Notes: generated by a model not told the origin, from the sequence alone. A DNA stretch of 64,000 bases from Methylomonas sp. LW13 (GCF_016865255.1 NZ_CP033381.1:3410001-3474000); one strand, 5' to 3'; shown: positions 29,168 to 38,702, counted from the stretch's first letter. Program-made: numbers and translations.

Positions 29168-30037
29168 TTAAATCTTCGTAGCAACTATAAGTCGGGATCC
29201 ACCTAAGGGATAATTCATTCCAAACTTTATCCCTGCAAGCTCAATCCTTAACAAGCTAGCGAATAATATATTCAACCAAGGATCAATTTTAAGCTCAGAT
29301 GTGGGATCAAATTTCTCGTCCTTATTCTTTTTAAAAAACCTAGAAAATATCATCGCAGGCAAAATCAAAGACACAAAAGACGTACTTCTGACGATTCTAA
29401 ACCCCGCCATCTCTACCTTTTTATAAATCTCTATAGCAGAATAACGACGTTCATGAAGTGCATATTCGTCAGCAACGCTCCATAACCACGCATGCTGAGG
29501 CACAGTGAGCAATAGCACTCCTTTGGACTTCAATGCCTTATGAATCTGACTAAGAACAAGCTCATCTTCTTTGATGTGTTCGAGTACATCGAAAGCTCCA
29601 ATAGCATCAAATTCATCCATAAAGGGAATTTGCCGAGCATCCATTTGCATGAGATTAGCTGAAGGAACTCGCTTCGCAGCAAATCCTAGCCCTTCGACGA
29701 AAATTTCGCTTCCATTAACTGCCACATCTGGAAAAGAATTTTGAATTGCGCTCAACACAAAACCAGTACCACAACCTATTTCAAGAAAATCTCTTAGGCT
29801 TGGAGAGTATTTTTTCAACGCCCACAAAATTATTTTATTTCTCGATTGGAACCAGAAATTAGATGATTCAAGACAAGCTAACTCCGAAAAATAACTTGCC
29901 TTAAAGCCTCCGCCACCACGAGCATAATCAGGCGCGTAAGAATCAAAACCGTCTATATTGCAGGGGCTAAATCCACAACTTAAACAGTTAGAGTTTTTAG
30001 TATCATATTGCGAGTTACAAGCTAAGCAATGTCTCAT
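29168..30037 (-). CDS. Class I SAM methyltransferase with N-terminal zinc ribbon
   Basis: This 289-aa protein starts with two CxxC pairs (C4/C7 and C18/C21), a zinc-ribbon, followed by a Rossmann methyltransferase with LEIGCGTGFVLSA (motif I) and GAFDVLEHIKEDE (post-motif). The C-terminal region carries a hydrophobic stretch that may touch the membrane. Such enzymes in O-antigen loci methylate a sugar hydroxyl or a lipid-linked intermediate. It overlaps gtrA (upstream) by 4 nt and precedes wecE by 3 nt, so it is tightly coupled to both. Confidence 0.82.
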   Translation of the reverse strand: MRHCLACNSQYDTKNSNCLSCGFSPCNIDGFDSYAPDYARGGGGFKASYFSELACLESSNFWFQSRNKIILWALKKYSPSLRDFLEIGCGTGFVLSAIQNSFPDVAVNGSEIFVEGLGFAAKRVPSANLMQMDARQIPFMDEFDAIGAFDVLEHIKEDELVLSQIHKALKSKGVLLLTVPQHAWLWSVADEYALHERRYSAIEIYKKVEMAGFRIVRSTSFVSLILPAMIFSRFFKKNKDEKFDPTSELKIDPWLNILFASLLRIELAGIKFGMNYPLGGSRLIVATKI

Positions 30038-30468
30038 ACCTTACCCGCATTAACACTTCCAGAAGCCGTAAAAACGAAAAACTTGAATGTAAAAAAAAGG
30101 AACAAAGCCACGATAAAAATCGCCGCCGCTTGAACTAACTCATGTGGGTATCCAAGCTTATCAACCATTACGATAAGTATCCCAAGGTTAATAAAATATC
30201 CTACGCAATGTACAATTGCGTAACGGACTCCAGCTCCAAGCAAACTTCCCGAGTGCGCGAATGTCAGTTTACGGTTGCCAATAAAGCCAATAACAGCCCC
30301 AACAGCATATAGACAAGTCATGGTTATCTTAGGAGCCCCTCCAAAATAAGTAACCAGTAAATAAACCATATAACCCACCGAGTTACTGAAAACTCCAACA
30401 ACTCCGTAGCGAAATAATTGTTTTACTGAACTTCGACTTCTCTTTTGTGGCAAAGACATATTACCCAT
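30034..30468 (-). CDS. GtrA-family membrane protein
   Basis: This 144-aa protein has four predicted membrane helices, beginning FRYGVVGVFSNSVGYMVYLLVTY, the GtrA/DPMS2 signature region with Asn in helix 1. GtrA proteins help flip undecaprenyl-phosphate-linked monosaccharides across the inner membrane in the O-antigen modification system (GtrABC) and related cell-wall pathways. It overlaps the beta-propeller gene upstream and the methyltransferase downstream. It is the second GtrA in the locus (see 40001-40426). Confidence 0.88.
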   Translation of the reverse strand: MGNMSLPQKRSRSSVKQLFRYGVVGVFSNSVGYMVYLLVTYFGGAPKITMTCLYAVGAVIGFIGNRKLTFAHSGSLLGAGVRYAIVHCVGYFINLGILIVMVDKLGYPHELVQAAAIFIVALFLFFTFKFFVFTASGSVNAGKV

Positions 30469-31381
30469 AAGTTAAAACAGCCAATCCAAACCCTGTCTTG
30501 CCAAAGCCATTGCCGTTATAGAGCATATATCGATGGCCTTTGTGCTCAAAAACAAATGGATACTCAATCATTTCAGAATCCCATCCATAAATAGAAACAT
30601 CAATGCCCGCGTCTGCCAAGGATAACTCCCACTGCTTTCCATCATTACTAAAAGAATATCCAATTCGGTATTTACCTCCAATATCGCTTCGATAGGAGAA
30701 CCACATCTTAAATCCGTTTTCTGAATCACCTATAACTGTGGGCCTAGAAAAGGCTTGCGCTCTTCCAATTTCGTAAGGTATTGCTAACCCTTTACGATTC
30801 CATTTGTGTCCGTCATGAGAAGAAGCGTATTTGATCGGAGCTAACATTTCTCCATTGCCAATATCCCAAGTTGTAACTGAGCTATACCACATGCTATAAC
30901 CGTTCTCATCCTTTTGGACCCAAGGATAAGAAAGACTTATGGGATCAACATCATCAGATCCCATTAGAGGAATATCAGAATCTAGCTCTAAACTCCAATC
31001 CGGCTTTAAAATCAATCTACCAATATCGCCCCGCCAATGCCCCTGTTTAGGCGTCTGCCAACCCATAAAAAGCATATAGGTTATCCCATTAACCTCATAG
31101 CAATTACCGATGCTAACGCCGTCAGCATAAAAACAACCCTCAGGTCCATGTACAAAAAAGGGTTCACTATGCTCACAAACAAGTTCGCGTGTTAGGATAT
31201 CGATATCAACTGCACCAACCGAAGAGCGATTATTCGCATCTCTGCCGCTAAAAAAAATACGGTATACATCATCTTTCAGTAACACGGGCAGAGGATTTGA
31301 AGCATGGGTCATGAGTTTGGGATGAAGCCCGTTACTAGGGGTACTGTAGAGCAGTCCTAGCTTTTGCCATTTGCTATTCAT
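30461..31381 (-). CDS. Beta-propeller glycosidase-like protein (GH43/GH130-type fold)
   Basis: This 306-aa protein has no signal peptide. Repeated blades of the form YRIFFSGRDANNRSS, YMLFMGWQTPKQGHWRGDI, YSMWYSSVTTW, KMWFSYRSDIGGKYRIGYS and YMLYNGNGFGKTGFGLA indicate a five-bladed propeller as in GH43/GH32/GH130 enzymes. Acidic residues recur at blade starts (for example the DADGVS-like FYADGVS, and MIEYP) but I cannot assign the catalytic pair. In a biosynthetic cluster a cytoplasmic member may act as a phosphorylase, transferase or trimming enzyme on a sugar intermediate. It is coupled to the acetyltransferase upstream by ATGA. Confidence 0.72.
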   Translation of the reverse strand: MNSKWQKLGLLYSTPSNGLHPKLMTHASNPLPVLLKDDVYRIFFSGRDANNRSSVGAVDIDILTRELVCEHSEPFFVHGPEGCFYADGVSIGNCYEVNGITYMLFMGWQTPKQGHWRGDIGRLILKPDWSLELDSDIPLMGSDDVDPISLSYPWVQKDENGYSMWYSSVTTWDIGNGEMLAPIKYASSHDGHKWNRKGLAIPYEIGRAQAFSRPTVIGDSENGFKMWFSYRSDIGGKYRIGYSFSNDGKQWELSLADAGIDVSIYGWDSEMIEYPFVFEHKGHRYMLYNGNGFGKTGFGLAVLTYG

Positions 31382-32043
31382 ATTCCCCTTAATCTGGTAC
31401 TTGGAATTTTTGATCGATCTGTTGCCATTCCCATGTAAACACCTTCGGGTTCAGCATTCACGAGCAACAATGCTCCAGCTCCAATAACGCATTTTTCGCC
31501 AATTTTAATGTGATCTCTGATTGTCGCGTTAACACCAACGAAACATTGCTCCCCAATTTCGACCCCTCCAGAAATAACGACATGAGAGGCGATGAAGCAA
31601 TGATCTTTAATAGTAGAGTGATGACCGATGTGATTGCCGCTCCAAAGTGTTACGTTATTACCAATCGTAACGTAAGGCTGAATTGTGTTGTCTTCAAAAA
31701 TAAAACAGTTATCACCAATTCGCCCTTCGTTTAAAATTGTAGCCCTGCTACTAACATAACTTGCTAACTGGTATCCTTTTGCTTTGGCCGACGAATACTT
31801 TTCTTTACGAACTGCATTTAGTTTCGAGTAACTAAGTGCGATAAAACACTCATACTCTTCTGGGCTATACTGCAGAATAATATCTTCAAATGCCACGACT
31901 GGAAGACCGCAAAAAAATGAGTCCGTTATATATGCTCTGTCAACTGTAAAAGCCACGACTTCATAATCTGAGTCATTACTGAAATAAAAATAGGCAAGCT
32001 GTGCTATTTCACCGCAACCGAAAATTACAAGCCGATTCTTCAT
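31378..32043 (-). CDS. NeuD/PglD-type sugar O/N-acetyltransferase
   Basis: This 221-aa protein has an N-terminal Rossmann-like domain (LVIFGCGEIAQLAYFYF), where PglD-type enzymes bind the UDP-sugar. A left-handed beta-helix of hexapeptide repeats follows (IGDNCFIFEDNTIQPYVTIGN onward), with the catalytic-type His in NHIGHHSTIKDH. The family acetylates amino- or hydroxy-groups of nucleotide sugars or sialic acids with acetyl-CoA. With WecE in the same locus, N-acetylation of a dTDP-4-amino-6-deoxysugar is a reasonable reading. O-acetylation is also possible. Confidence 0.83.
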   Translation of the reverse strand: MKNRLVIFGCGEIAQLAYFYFSNDSDYEVVAFTVDRAYITDSFFCGLPVVAFEDIILQYSPEEYECFIALSYSKLNAVRKEKYSSAKAKGYQLASYVSSRATILNEGRIGDNCFIFEDNTIQPYVTIGNNVTLWSGNHIGHHSTIKDHCFIASHVVISGGVEIGEQCFVGVNATIRDHIKIGEKCVIGAGALLLVNAEPEGVYMGMATDRSKIPSTRLRGI

Positions 32044-32045
32044 AA

Positions 32046-32675
32046 TTATTTCCTTACCAATATCGTGAACTCATACAGCCCATAATCATGCAGCAAAGCC
32101 ACATTTCGCGAATAGCGGCGCTTACACAAATCAAACAAGGCACACGGGTCCGCATAATAGAGGTAATCGCGCATCTTATCTGCGTCCGAATAAGCGGTAA
32201 GACAATTAAACGCAAATCCTCGACTGGCATATTGGGACATAGCATCCAAAGTCGTATGAATATAATCAATCCAAGTATCGTCTGAATACTCAAGCTTGAC
32301 GTTAAAAACGCCGCTTGCCAAACAATAATCTGTGACTTCTAGCATTTGACTTCCAACATTAAACCTAACATTTGACTGATCGCAATGCTCTATCCTCGCA
32401 GCATCGATCATTTCAGCGGAGACATCGTATCCGAGGTACTCAAATTTTTCGAAACGAGCTGCCAAATAGTCCGCCAATGCGGCATAACCACAACCATAAT
32501 CGGTTATAGAAAACTCATCGCAGGCACCCGCGTCAAGCAATTTACATAATTGACTGAACCGCAAAACTTGGCTAGCCTCTCCATTCCAGTCCACACCCTT
32601 AGGACTTACCCCATGCTCGACAATCTTTCTACCGTAGTAATTCCCTATGTCTTTAATTAGTTTTTCAGCAGTCAT
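32046..32675 (-). CDS. Class I SAM-dependent methyltransferase
   Basis: This 209-aa protein has motif I ITDYGCGYAALADYL, the acidic Glu/Asp after strand 2 (YLGYDVSAEMIDAAR) and motif IV-like CLASGVFNVKLEY. The family is common in polysaccharide loci and methylates sugars. I chose the ATG at 32673-32675 over an upstream TTG, although neither has a clear ribosome site. Two nt separate it from the acetyltransferase downstream. Confidence 0.78.
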   Translation of the reverse strand: MTAEKLIKDIGNYYGRKIVEHGVSPKGVDWNGEASQVLRFSQLCKLLDAGACDEFSITDYGCGYAALADYLAARFEKFEYLGYDVSAEMIDAARIEHCDQSNVRFNVGSQMLEVTDYCLASGVFNVKLEYSDDTWIDYIHTTLDAMSQYASRGFAFNCLTAYSDADKMRDYLYYADPCALFDLCKRRYSRNVALLHDYGLYEFTILVRK

Positions 32676-32770
32676 AATATCGGGCAATCTAAACTATTAA
32701 ACAAATATATGAATCAAAAATAACCGCATCGTTGCGAGCAGGAGTCACGCCGTAGCTATTAAACATTATG

Positions 32771-33763
32771 TTATATGTTAGACAGTTTATCATTAATAAT
32801 TTCTTCCATTAAATCATGAATTGATATACCTCTTTTTTTTGCTTCACTTATTAATCTGTTTTTTGACAATTCAGTAACACCTTCAAGCATTCCAAAATAC
32901 CTGGTCCTCGCCGTACCTCCACGCAATCCTTTATGAATAACATCTATATTCATTTTTGGAAAACCAATATACGGAGAAAAAGAAATAAGATAAAAGCAAT
33001 TTCCTAAAACATAGGTTATCTCAATATTATCTGCATTGTATGGAAGCGCGTCCAAGGGAGCATTAGAGGCCCACAATCTATTATTATTAATTGCTATTTC
33101 TGCATACGGAGTACCTCTTAAATGTGATGCAATCCCTTCATCACCAAACATCACTTTACCGCCAATCTTGCATACACGCTCCATCTCAGAAATAGCCTTC
33201 CCAATATCTCCAAATAAATTAATACCACCAAAATGATAAACCGCATCAAAATACCTAGATGCATAAGGAAGAGATTTGGCATTTGAAACAGAAAAACATA
33301 AATTATTAAATTTATTTATGTCACTGCTTTTTTTAACCATTGCCAAACTAAAATCCTGAGCATGTAATTCACCTTCTTCGCCAATAATATTCATAATCAG
33401 CGGAATATCCTCACCCAGACCACACCCAATAACTAAAACCTTCATACCTTTAGCAAGGTTTAAACGATTTATAGTTTTAACTCTGAAAAAGGACTCTTGC
33501 TCATCAAATGTTTCGAAAAGCCAGTTTAAAAAATTACGATAAATTTCGGTAGATCCCTCTGAATTATACATTTTCAGATTAATATCATCAGTTTCTGTTA
33601 AAGAATACGGCTCAATAAAATCGATAACCAACGGGTTGGAGTTTACAAATTTATACAATACACCGTTACTATTAACTAATCCGTTGAAGCCATCAAGCTT
33701 AAGCTCACTTTGTACAACAGGATCAGAAAATGCCTTATATAAGGAAATATTTTTGTTAACCAT
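32771..33763 (-). CDS. UbiE-like SAM methyltransferase
   Basis: This 330-aa protein has an N-terminal segment (LKLDGFNGLVNSNGVLYKFVN) that looks like a cysteine-free remnant of a Trm112-like fold. A Rossmann methyltransferase follows, with VLVIGCGLGEDIPLI (motif I), HAQDFSLAM, and YFDAVYHFGGINLF. The last 100 residues are an extension that may bind the acceptor. The DNA is strikingly AT-rich here. It is a possible O-methyltransferase for a sugar or lipid-linked intermediate. The acceptor is unknown. Confidence 0.75.
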   Translation of the reverse strand: MVNKNISLYKAFSDPVVQSELKLDGFNGLVNSNGVLYKFVNSNPLVIDFIEPYSLTETDDINLKMYNSEGSTEIYRNFLNWLFETFDEQESFFRVKTINRLNLAKGMKVLVIGCGLGEDIPLIMNIIGEEGELHAQDFSLAMVKKSSDINKFNNLCFSVSNAKSLPYASRYFDAVYHFGGINLFGDIGKAISEMERVCKIGGKVMFGDEGIASHLRGTPYAEIAINNNRLWASNAPLDALPYNADNIEITYVLGNCFYLISFSPYIGFPKMNIDVIHKGLRGGTARTRYFGMLEGVTELSKNRLISEAKKRGISIHDLMEEIINDKLSNI

Positions 33764-33793
33764 TTAGTTTTTCCTAAAATAGCGAGCCAATAA

Positions 33794-34624
33794 TCAGTAA
33801 TATTTATTTTTACGCATTGCGAAATATTGCCCAACGGAACTCGCTTCCATATAATCATATCCAAGAATTTCTTTTGCCTCTTGAGATAATGTATTATCAT
33901 TTATATTGTTTGGTATACTAATCTGTTGTTTAAAAAACGGGATGTTATAGAGATGATTAACCGCGCGACGCTCATAATTTGTTTTATTAAACCCACCGGA
34001 ATGAAACAGCATACAATCGAGCACAATAAATGAACCAGCTTTTGCCTCTACTTGTATAGCATTACGTTGAATATAACTTAACGAAGGAAATGGTTCTGAT
34101 AAATGCGATGCAGGAAGTACAAATGTTGCCCCATTTTCAAATGTAAAATCGTCAACACAGAATAAGGCATTGATAGCGAGAGGTTTTGTAGACACAAAGT
34201 GCTGATAAGGCAAATCCCGATGCCAAGCTCCTTGATTATAAGTCTCTAGCGGAGGATTGATAACTCCATTTTGCTGATTAAGCACAAACTTTCCTGAAAT
34301 CAAGCGCCGTAGCACTAACAGAAGATTTTCATTCAAAGCAAGACCAATAAAAACGCCAACTCCTCCATTATGAGTTAAAGGCGACCGAATAGTGTGATAT
34401 TCATTTATATCTCTAAGCAATTGTTCTCCGTACATCGAAATATATCTCTTTCGAATACGATTAAATTCATCCGAAATATCCTTCAGCTCAGATAACGAAT
34501 AGCCCCCGTCAACAACTGCATAACCAACTCTTGTAACTTGCTCAACAACCTCATCAATCACTGACTCCACTTGACACTGCTGCCAAACTCCATATGAACC
34601 ACTAGGTATACTATTAACTGTCAT
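33794..34624 (-). CDS. Phytanoyl-CoA dioxygenase-family (PhyH) oxygenase
   Basis: This 276-aa protein is predicted to be a 2-oxoglutarate/Fe(II) oxygenase. The iron-binding facial triad is H135 and D137 (WHRDLPY) plus H208 (MLFHSGG), and R219/R220 is placed to bind 2-oxoglutarate. The double-stranded beta-helix is completed by GSFIVLDC. PhyH enzymes hydroxylate small molecules, and in sugar loci they may hydroxylate or epimerise a sugar or acyl chain. It is coupled by ATGA to the upstream glycosyltransferase. The substrate is unknown. Confidence 0.83.
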   Translation of the reverse strand: MTVNSIPSGSYGVWQQCQVESVIDEVVEQVTRVGYAVVDGGYSLSELKDISDEFNRIRKRYISMYGEQLLRDINEYHTIRSPLTHNGGVGVFIGLALNENLLLVLRRLISGKFVLNQQNGVINPPLETYNQGAWHRDLPYQHFVSTKPLAINALFCVDDFTFENGATFVLPASHLSEPFPSLSYIQRNAIQVEAKAGSFIVLDCMLFHSGGFNKTNYERRAVNHLYNIPFFKQQISIPNNINDNTLSQEAKEILGYDYMEASSVGQYFAMRKNKYY

Positions 34625-35565
34625 TTTGCACCTCGCGATTGTTGAACATGTCTATAAACATGCCGAATTATCGTATATGGCCGTTGTTTGACCTCGGAAA
34701 ATACCTTTGATATGTAAATACCTTGCACGCCAATAAAAAAAATAATCAATCCAGAAAACAACCATATTGATGCAATAATTGAAGTGTATCCACTAGGCGG
34801 CGAAGCGATGAAAAAAAACCTGAAAGAAAGATAGGCAATGTAGATCAATGCGGAAATCGAGATAACGAATCCTGAGTAGAATGTGAATACTAATGGAAGA
34901 CTACTAAAAGATGTTACCGCGTTGACGAAATGACTAAATCTTCGAGAGATAGAGTATGTCGAGGGGCTACTTGAGTGTTTTTTGACAATTGATTGGCATT
35001 GTTTAAACCCAGTGATAATCCAAAGTCCGCCAATATTAATTTCCCGTTCCTGATGTAACAGCAAGGCTTCAACGTACCTTCGTGACATTAGCCGGGCAGT
35101 GACGATATTATTTGGCTGAGCTATTCCAGTAAAAACTCGAAATAAACCATAAAACAAAACACCAGTGATTCTTTCAAAAAAACCTCCTTTGCGCTTGGAT
35201 TGAATGCCGTATACAACATCGCATGCCTCCGATTCCATTTGCCTTATGAAAGGTAGCAACCATTCTGGTTCTTCCTCAAGATCGCTATCAATCAAAAACA
35301 CTCGCTCACCTTGCGCTATCGATAAACCGGTCATCATCGCTTTGTGATGGCCGAAATTACGCGACAGATCGACAACAATCACATGGGGATCTTGCTCACT
35401 AAGCTTTACAGCAAGATCGAGACTGTTATCCGGAGAACCGTCGTTAACTAGTATTATTTCGTATTCACCACCTGTTAATTCAATCGCGGCAGCGGTTGCC
35501 CTAGCATGGAACTCATTAATATATAGTGCCGATTGATAAAGAGTAGCAACAATTGAAAGCTTCAT
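34621..35565 (-). CDS. Polyprenyl-phosphate glycosyltransferase (GT2, ArnC/GtrB-like)
   Basis: This 314-aa protein has an N-terminal GT-A domain ([38 protein letters not shown], and [10 protein letters not shown] as DxD). Two C-terminal membrane helices follow, around [18 protein letters not shown] and [18 protein letters not shown]. This is the architecture of enzymes that load a sugar onto undecaprenyl phosphate. It overlaps wbqC upstream and the PhyH gene downstream by 4 nt each. The sugar would then be moved by GtrA and used by a GT-C enzyme on the periplasmic side. Confidence 0.87.
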   Translation of the reverse strand: MKLSIVATLYQSALYINEFHARATAAAIELTGGEYEIILVNDGSPDNSLDLAVKLSEQDPHVIVVDLSRNFGHHKAMMTGLSIAQGERVFLIDSDLEEEPEWLLPFIRQMESEACDVVYGIQSKRKGGFFERITGVLFYGLFRVFTGIAQPNNIVTARLMSRRYVEALLLHQEREINIGGLWIITGFKQCQSIVKKHSSSPSTYSISRRFSHFVNAVTSFSSLPLVFTFYSGFVISISALIYIAYLSFRFFFIASPPSGYTSIIASIWLFSGLIIFFIGVQGIYISKVFSEVKQRPYTIIRHVYRHVQQSRGAK

Positions 35566-36257
35566 GGGCTAACATACCTCATATAACTACGCGAATCTTT
35601 ACCGCAATTGAACAAAAGATCCAGTATGGTAACACCATGCGTGAAATCACCCCAAAGTTGCGGGTACTCAGGATATCCAGCATAATCGAACCACGTAAGC
35701 TTGATACCTATTTCTCCAAATACGTGTTCGTCAATATAGCCTTTAGCGGATGGACCTGAAATATATTCTGAACCACCAGCTTGAACACAAAGATTTGCAA
35801 GGCGTTCTGTTTTACCATCAATAAGATGGTAATCCCATGAATTAGATATTACAGTTTGTATACCTAAATATTTACAAACAACCTCAATAAACCTCCGGTT
35901 CAACTGGGAGATATATATGAAAGATTCGCCTTTATAGATAGGTTCAATAAGTGAGGCAATCTCATCAAAATAAGGAGTTCGACGATAGTTTTGCTCAAGT
36001 GCTTTCCAATGCATTCCCGACCAGTCATTGCCATCAATTTGGGTTTCTCGAATCTTCTGAAGATACTTACCTTTCACTTGCACGGGAATTGTTAACCATT
36101 GAAGACCTTGAGGCGTCTTAATTTGATTGCGATTCCGCCAATCTCGACGAGTATATTGCATATCGTCATATAGAATAAACTCATCTACTGCAGCAATAAT
36201 GTCAAAATAGCCTTTCCAAGGGATATAATTTGATTGAAGGATGGCTACCTTTTTCAT
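35562..36257 (-). CDS. WbqC-family protein
   Basis: This 231-aa member of the WbqC-like family has the typical opening [41 protein letters not shown] and the later [11 protein letters not shown]. The family occurs in O-antigen and capsule loci. Its activity is not established. The conserved histidines and aspartates suggest an enzyme acting on a sugar intermediate. It overlaps the downstream transferase by ATGA and follows an AT-rich 129-bp gap. Confidence 0.87.
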   Translation of the reverse strand: MKKVAILQSNYIPWKGYFDIIAAVDEFILYDDMQYTRRDWRNRNQIKTPQGLQWLTIPVQVKGKYLQKIRETQIDGNDWSGMHWKALEQNYRRTPYFDEIASLIEPIYKGESFIYISQLNRRFIEVVCKYLGIQTVISNSWDYHLIDGKTERLANLCVQAGGSEYISGPSAKGYIDEHVFGEIGIKLTWFDYAGYPEYPQLWGDFTHGVTILDLLFNCGKDSRSYMRYVSP

Positions 36258-36386
36258 ATTAACAAAATTCCTTATAAGCCAGATAAGCCTGCATGTTATA
36301 AATCAAACCATTTTAAATACTTATGAGCGCAAGATATAAAACACGAAATAAACACCTACACAACTAAGTTACCAAATAATTTATTT

Positions 36387-38006
36387 TTATAGATAGTTAT
36401 AGTTTGCACAACACAACCCGTTATTTTTATGTTCATATACTAGCCCTGCGTGCTCAACATAACTACACCTAGCAATAACCCCTCTAGGCTTAGCAATATC
36501 AAGCACTCTTTTAGTGCCCAAGCCAGTCAGCTGCCCCTGCAAGTCGAGATAGGTAATTGGAAATAGTATAGAAAAACGCTTCATGCTTTCATAGGTTAAA
36601 TCGTCGACAATAATTCTGCCTTTATCCATATTCAGTTTACATGCGCTAGCCAACTCCAAAATATCATGATTAACTGCGCCGAGACTATTCAACGCAATTG
36701 ATGGACCCACAAAGCCTTCCTTTAAATATTTGTTGAATAATACAAAATTCACAAGTAGGGATGAAGCAACTACACAAACACAGACTAACGCATATATATT
36801 TATAAGATGCTTAAAGTATCCAGACCTAAAACCAGCAAGAGATAGACAAACAACAACAACAATTACATAATTAAGAAAAAAAGTCCTATAAAAATTATGA
36901 GCCGCGTCATAAGCATACAAAAAAACAATCGGAGAAACAATCAAACACAGAAGCAAATATTTTATATCAAAATATTTTTTACAGGTGTATTTCGCCTTAA
37001 AATAACAAAATAACCCATTAATCATCTTAAAAACGCTAAAAAATAAAACCCAAAAAAATATAAAAAGATTAAAAAACAGAATAATCCGTATAAACCAATT
37101 TAAAAACCTTAGTTTAATAAAATAAACTATAGACTCAGGTTCGACGGAGGGCAAGTAACCAATCGCATATTCACTATTATAAAGAAACGGCTGAGAATAA
37201 CCGACAAAGTTATTATTAACCCAGCTAAAGAATCCCTGCAATACAACTGCATGTATATCAACTGTCATAGAAGACAAATAACTCTGTATACCAGGGTAAT
37301 TGTCGCATGACATGCCCCGACTAAACCCAATAATAGCTGCAATTGACATACCGAACAAATATGCAACAGATAATATCGTGGGAATAATTTTATACGTGAA
37401 TGATCGACATAGTAATATTGCAAGAACTATAGACAGCGGAACAAATAACACCCCTTGAATATGCACATAAACCGACAATGATGCACTAGCCAGCAAACCA
37501 ACCAATACAAAAATACCGATATAAAGCTTACGAACTTCAGAATTATCCCAATAAACAAATGAGAGTAAGCAGAAAAGCAAATTAAGCAAATGAATAAATT
37601 CAGGACGAGCCATCGTTAGCCCGGAGCCAGCAACCCCAATAAATCCTGTTGAAATAATTAGTACCGCAAGTGGATTTACACCCTTGACAGCCTTCTTAGC
37701 CACATATAATGCTATCGTCAAAGTAACCAATAATGGAAAAATACGAAACTGCACAGGATTTACCAAAAGCATAGTTTTAGACAATAACCACGCTGGTAAT
37801 GCAAGCAGCATCGGGACTTTCAGCCCCCAAGCCGAGCAAAGTGCAAACAACCCGTGAGAAACGCCCTTATCCTGAATAAACCTTCCCGCATAGAATTGCA
37901 ATGCAACTTCATCAGGATAATAAGGCATGTCACGCCAAACAATTAAAGACAGAATACACAAACCACTGACAGCGATTGCCAAATAGTTTTTTTGAGAAAT
38001 CACCAT
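36387..38006 (-). CDS. Polytopic membrane protein, GT-C glycosyltransferase-like
   Basis: This 539-aa protein has about 12 membrane helices. An acidic pair in the first periplasmic loop (RDMPYYPDEVALQFYAG) corresponds to the catalytic Asp/Glu of GT-C (ArnT/GT39-type) enzymes that use undecaprenyl-phosphate sugars. A soluble C-terminal segment of about 100 residues follows the last helix. It could be the transferase receiving the sugar from one of the ArnC-like proteins, or less likely the Wzy polymerase. The region is very AT-rich, with many Lys/Asn/Ile/Phe codons ending in A or T. Confidence 0.7.
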   Translation of the reverse strand: MVISQKNYLAIAVSGLCILSLIVWRDMPYYPDEVALQFYAGRFIQDKGVSHGLFALCSAWGLKVPMLLALPAWLLSKTMLLVNPVQFRIFPLLVTLTIALYVAKKAVKGVNPLAVLIISTGFIGVAGSGLTMARPEFIHLLNLLFCLLSFVYWDNSEVRKLYIGIFVLVGLLASASLSVYVHIQGVLFVPLSIVLAILLCRSFTYKIIPTILSVAYLFGMSIAAIIGFSRGMSCDNYPGIQSYLSSMTVDIHAVVLQGFFSWVNNNFVGYSQPFLYNSEYAIGYLPSVEPESIVYFIKLRFLNWFIRIILFFNLFIFFWVLFFSVFKMINGLFCYFKAKYTCKKYFDIKYLLLCLIVSPIVFLYAYDAAHNFYRTFFLNYVIVVVVCLSLAGFRSGYFKHLINIYALVCVCVVASSLLVNFVLFNKYLKEGFVGPSIALNSLGAVNHDILELASACKLNMDKGRIIVDDLTYESMKRFSILFPITYLDLQGQLTGLGTKRVLDIAKPRGVIARCSYVEHAGLVYEHKNNGLCCANYNYL

Positions 38007-38048
38007 GATTTGAATAGATTATCCGACTATAAAATACAACCTATAGAC

Positions 38049-38702
38049 TCACGACCTATGATATTCAACAATTAGCAAACTTGAAAACATCCACATAAAT
38101 AACGCCACCAAATATACCGTTATATAATCGATAGATACAATATCAAATGACTTTGACGCGGGAGCCACGATTTCTGTTGGCCTCATGCTCAAAATAATCA
38201 ATTTTAGCTGGGAAATTGTTTCAACGACCTGACTATTGCATTCTTTCTTGTCTAAAATTTTCTCCCAATAAAGTATTTCACTTTTGACACTATTGAGTTC
38301 TTTGTTTAATTTTTGCTGATGATGATCGACAATTTTCTGAGCTAAAGCAGAAACTAAGCGTTCAGCATCGTCAACAGAATCCCAATGGACTAGTATCTTA
38401 ATTGCTTTATTATTATCGATAGGATGCGTCCTAATTCTCTTTGAAAGGCCCGTAGGAGATACGTTATTAGCAGTCGCCACCGAAATTAAGGTTTCTGAGT
38501 TACGTAAATATTCGATGGATTCCGCCGCGCCAGCAATGGGCGTATCGTTATCAAATTGACCTAATTTAATTATAACTTGCGCCTCATATTTAACAGGCAT
38601 TACTTCCAGTAAAATAAAGGCCATCAAAACCCACAATAGGAGATTTAAACCTATATATCCTTTATTTTGTATAAGCGCATCAACTAGGCTTTTAAATGTC
38701 AT
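38049..38702 (-). CDS. Short Wzz-like chain-length determinant
   Basis: From the ATG coupled to the upstream gene (ATGA) the protein is 217 aa. One membrane helix sits near each end (NLLLWVLMAFILLEVMP and VYLVALFMWMFSSLLI). A periplasmic middle contains a YEAQVIIKLGQF strand, typical of the Wzz N-terminal domain, and a short coiled coil (QQKLNKELNSVKSEILYWEK). Wzz proteins set polysaccharide chain length and are usually 300 aa or more, so the central helical hairpin is shortened here. No kinase domain is fused, which argues for O-antigen-type control. Confidence 0.72.
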   Translation of the reverse strand: MTFKSLVDALIQNKGYIGLNLLLWVLMAFILLEVMPVKYEAQVIIKLGQFDNDTPIAGAAESIEYLRNSETLISVATANNVSPTGLSKRIRTHPIDNNKAIKILVHWDSVDDAERLVSALAQKIVDHHQQKLNKELNSVKSEILYWEKILDKKECNSQVVETISQLKLIILSMRPTEIVAPASKSFDIVSIDYITVYLVALFMWMFSSLLIVEYHRS

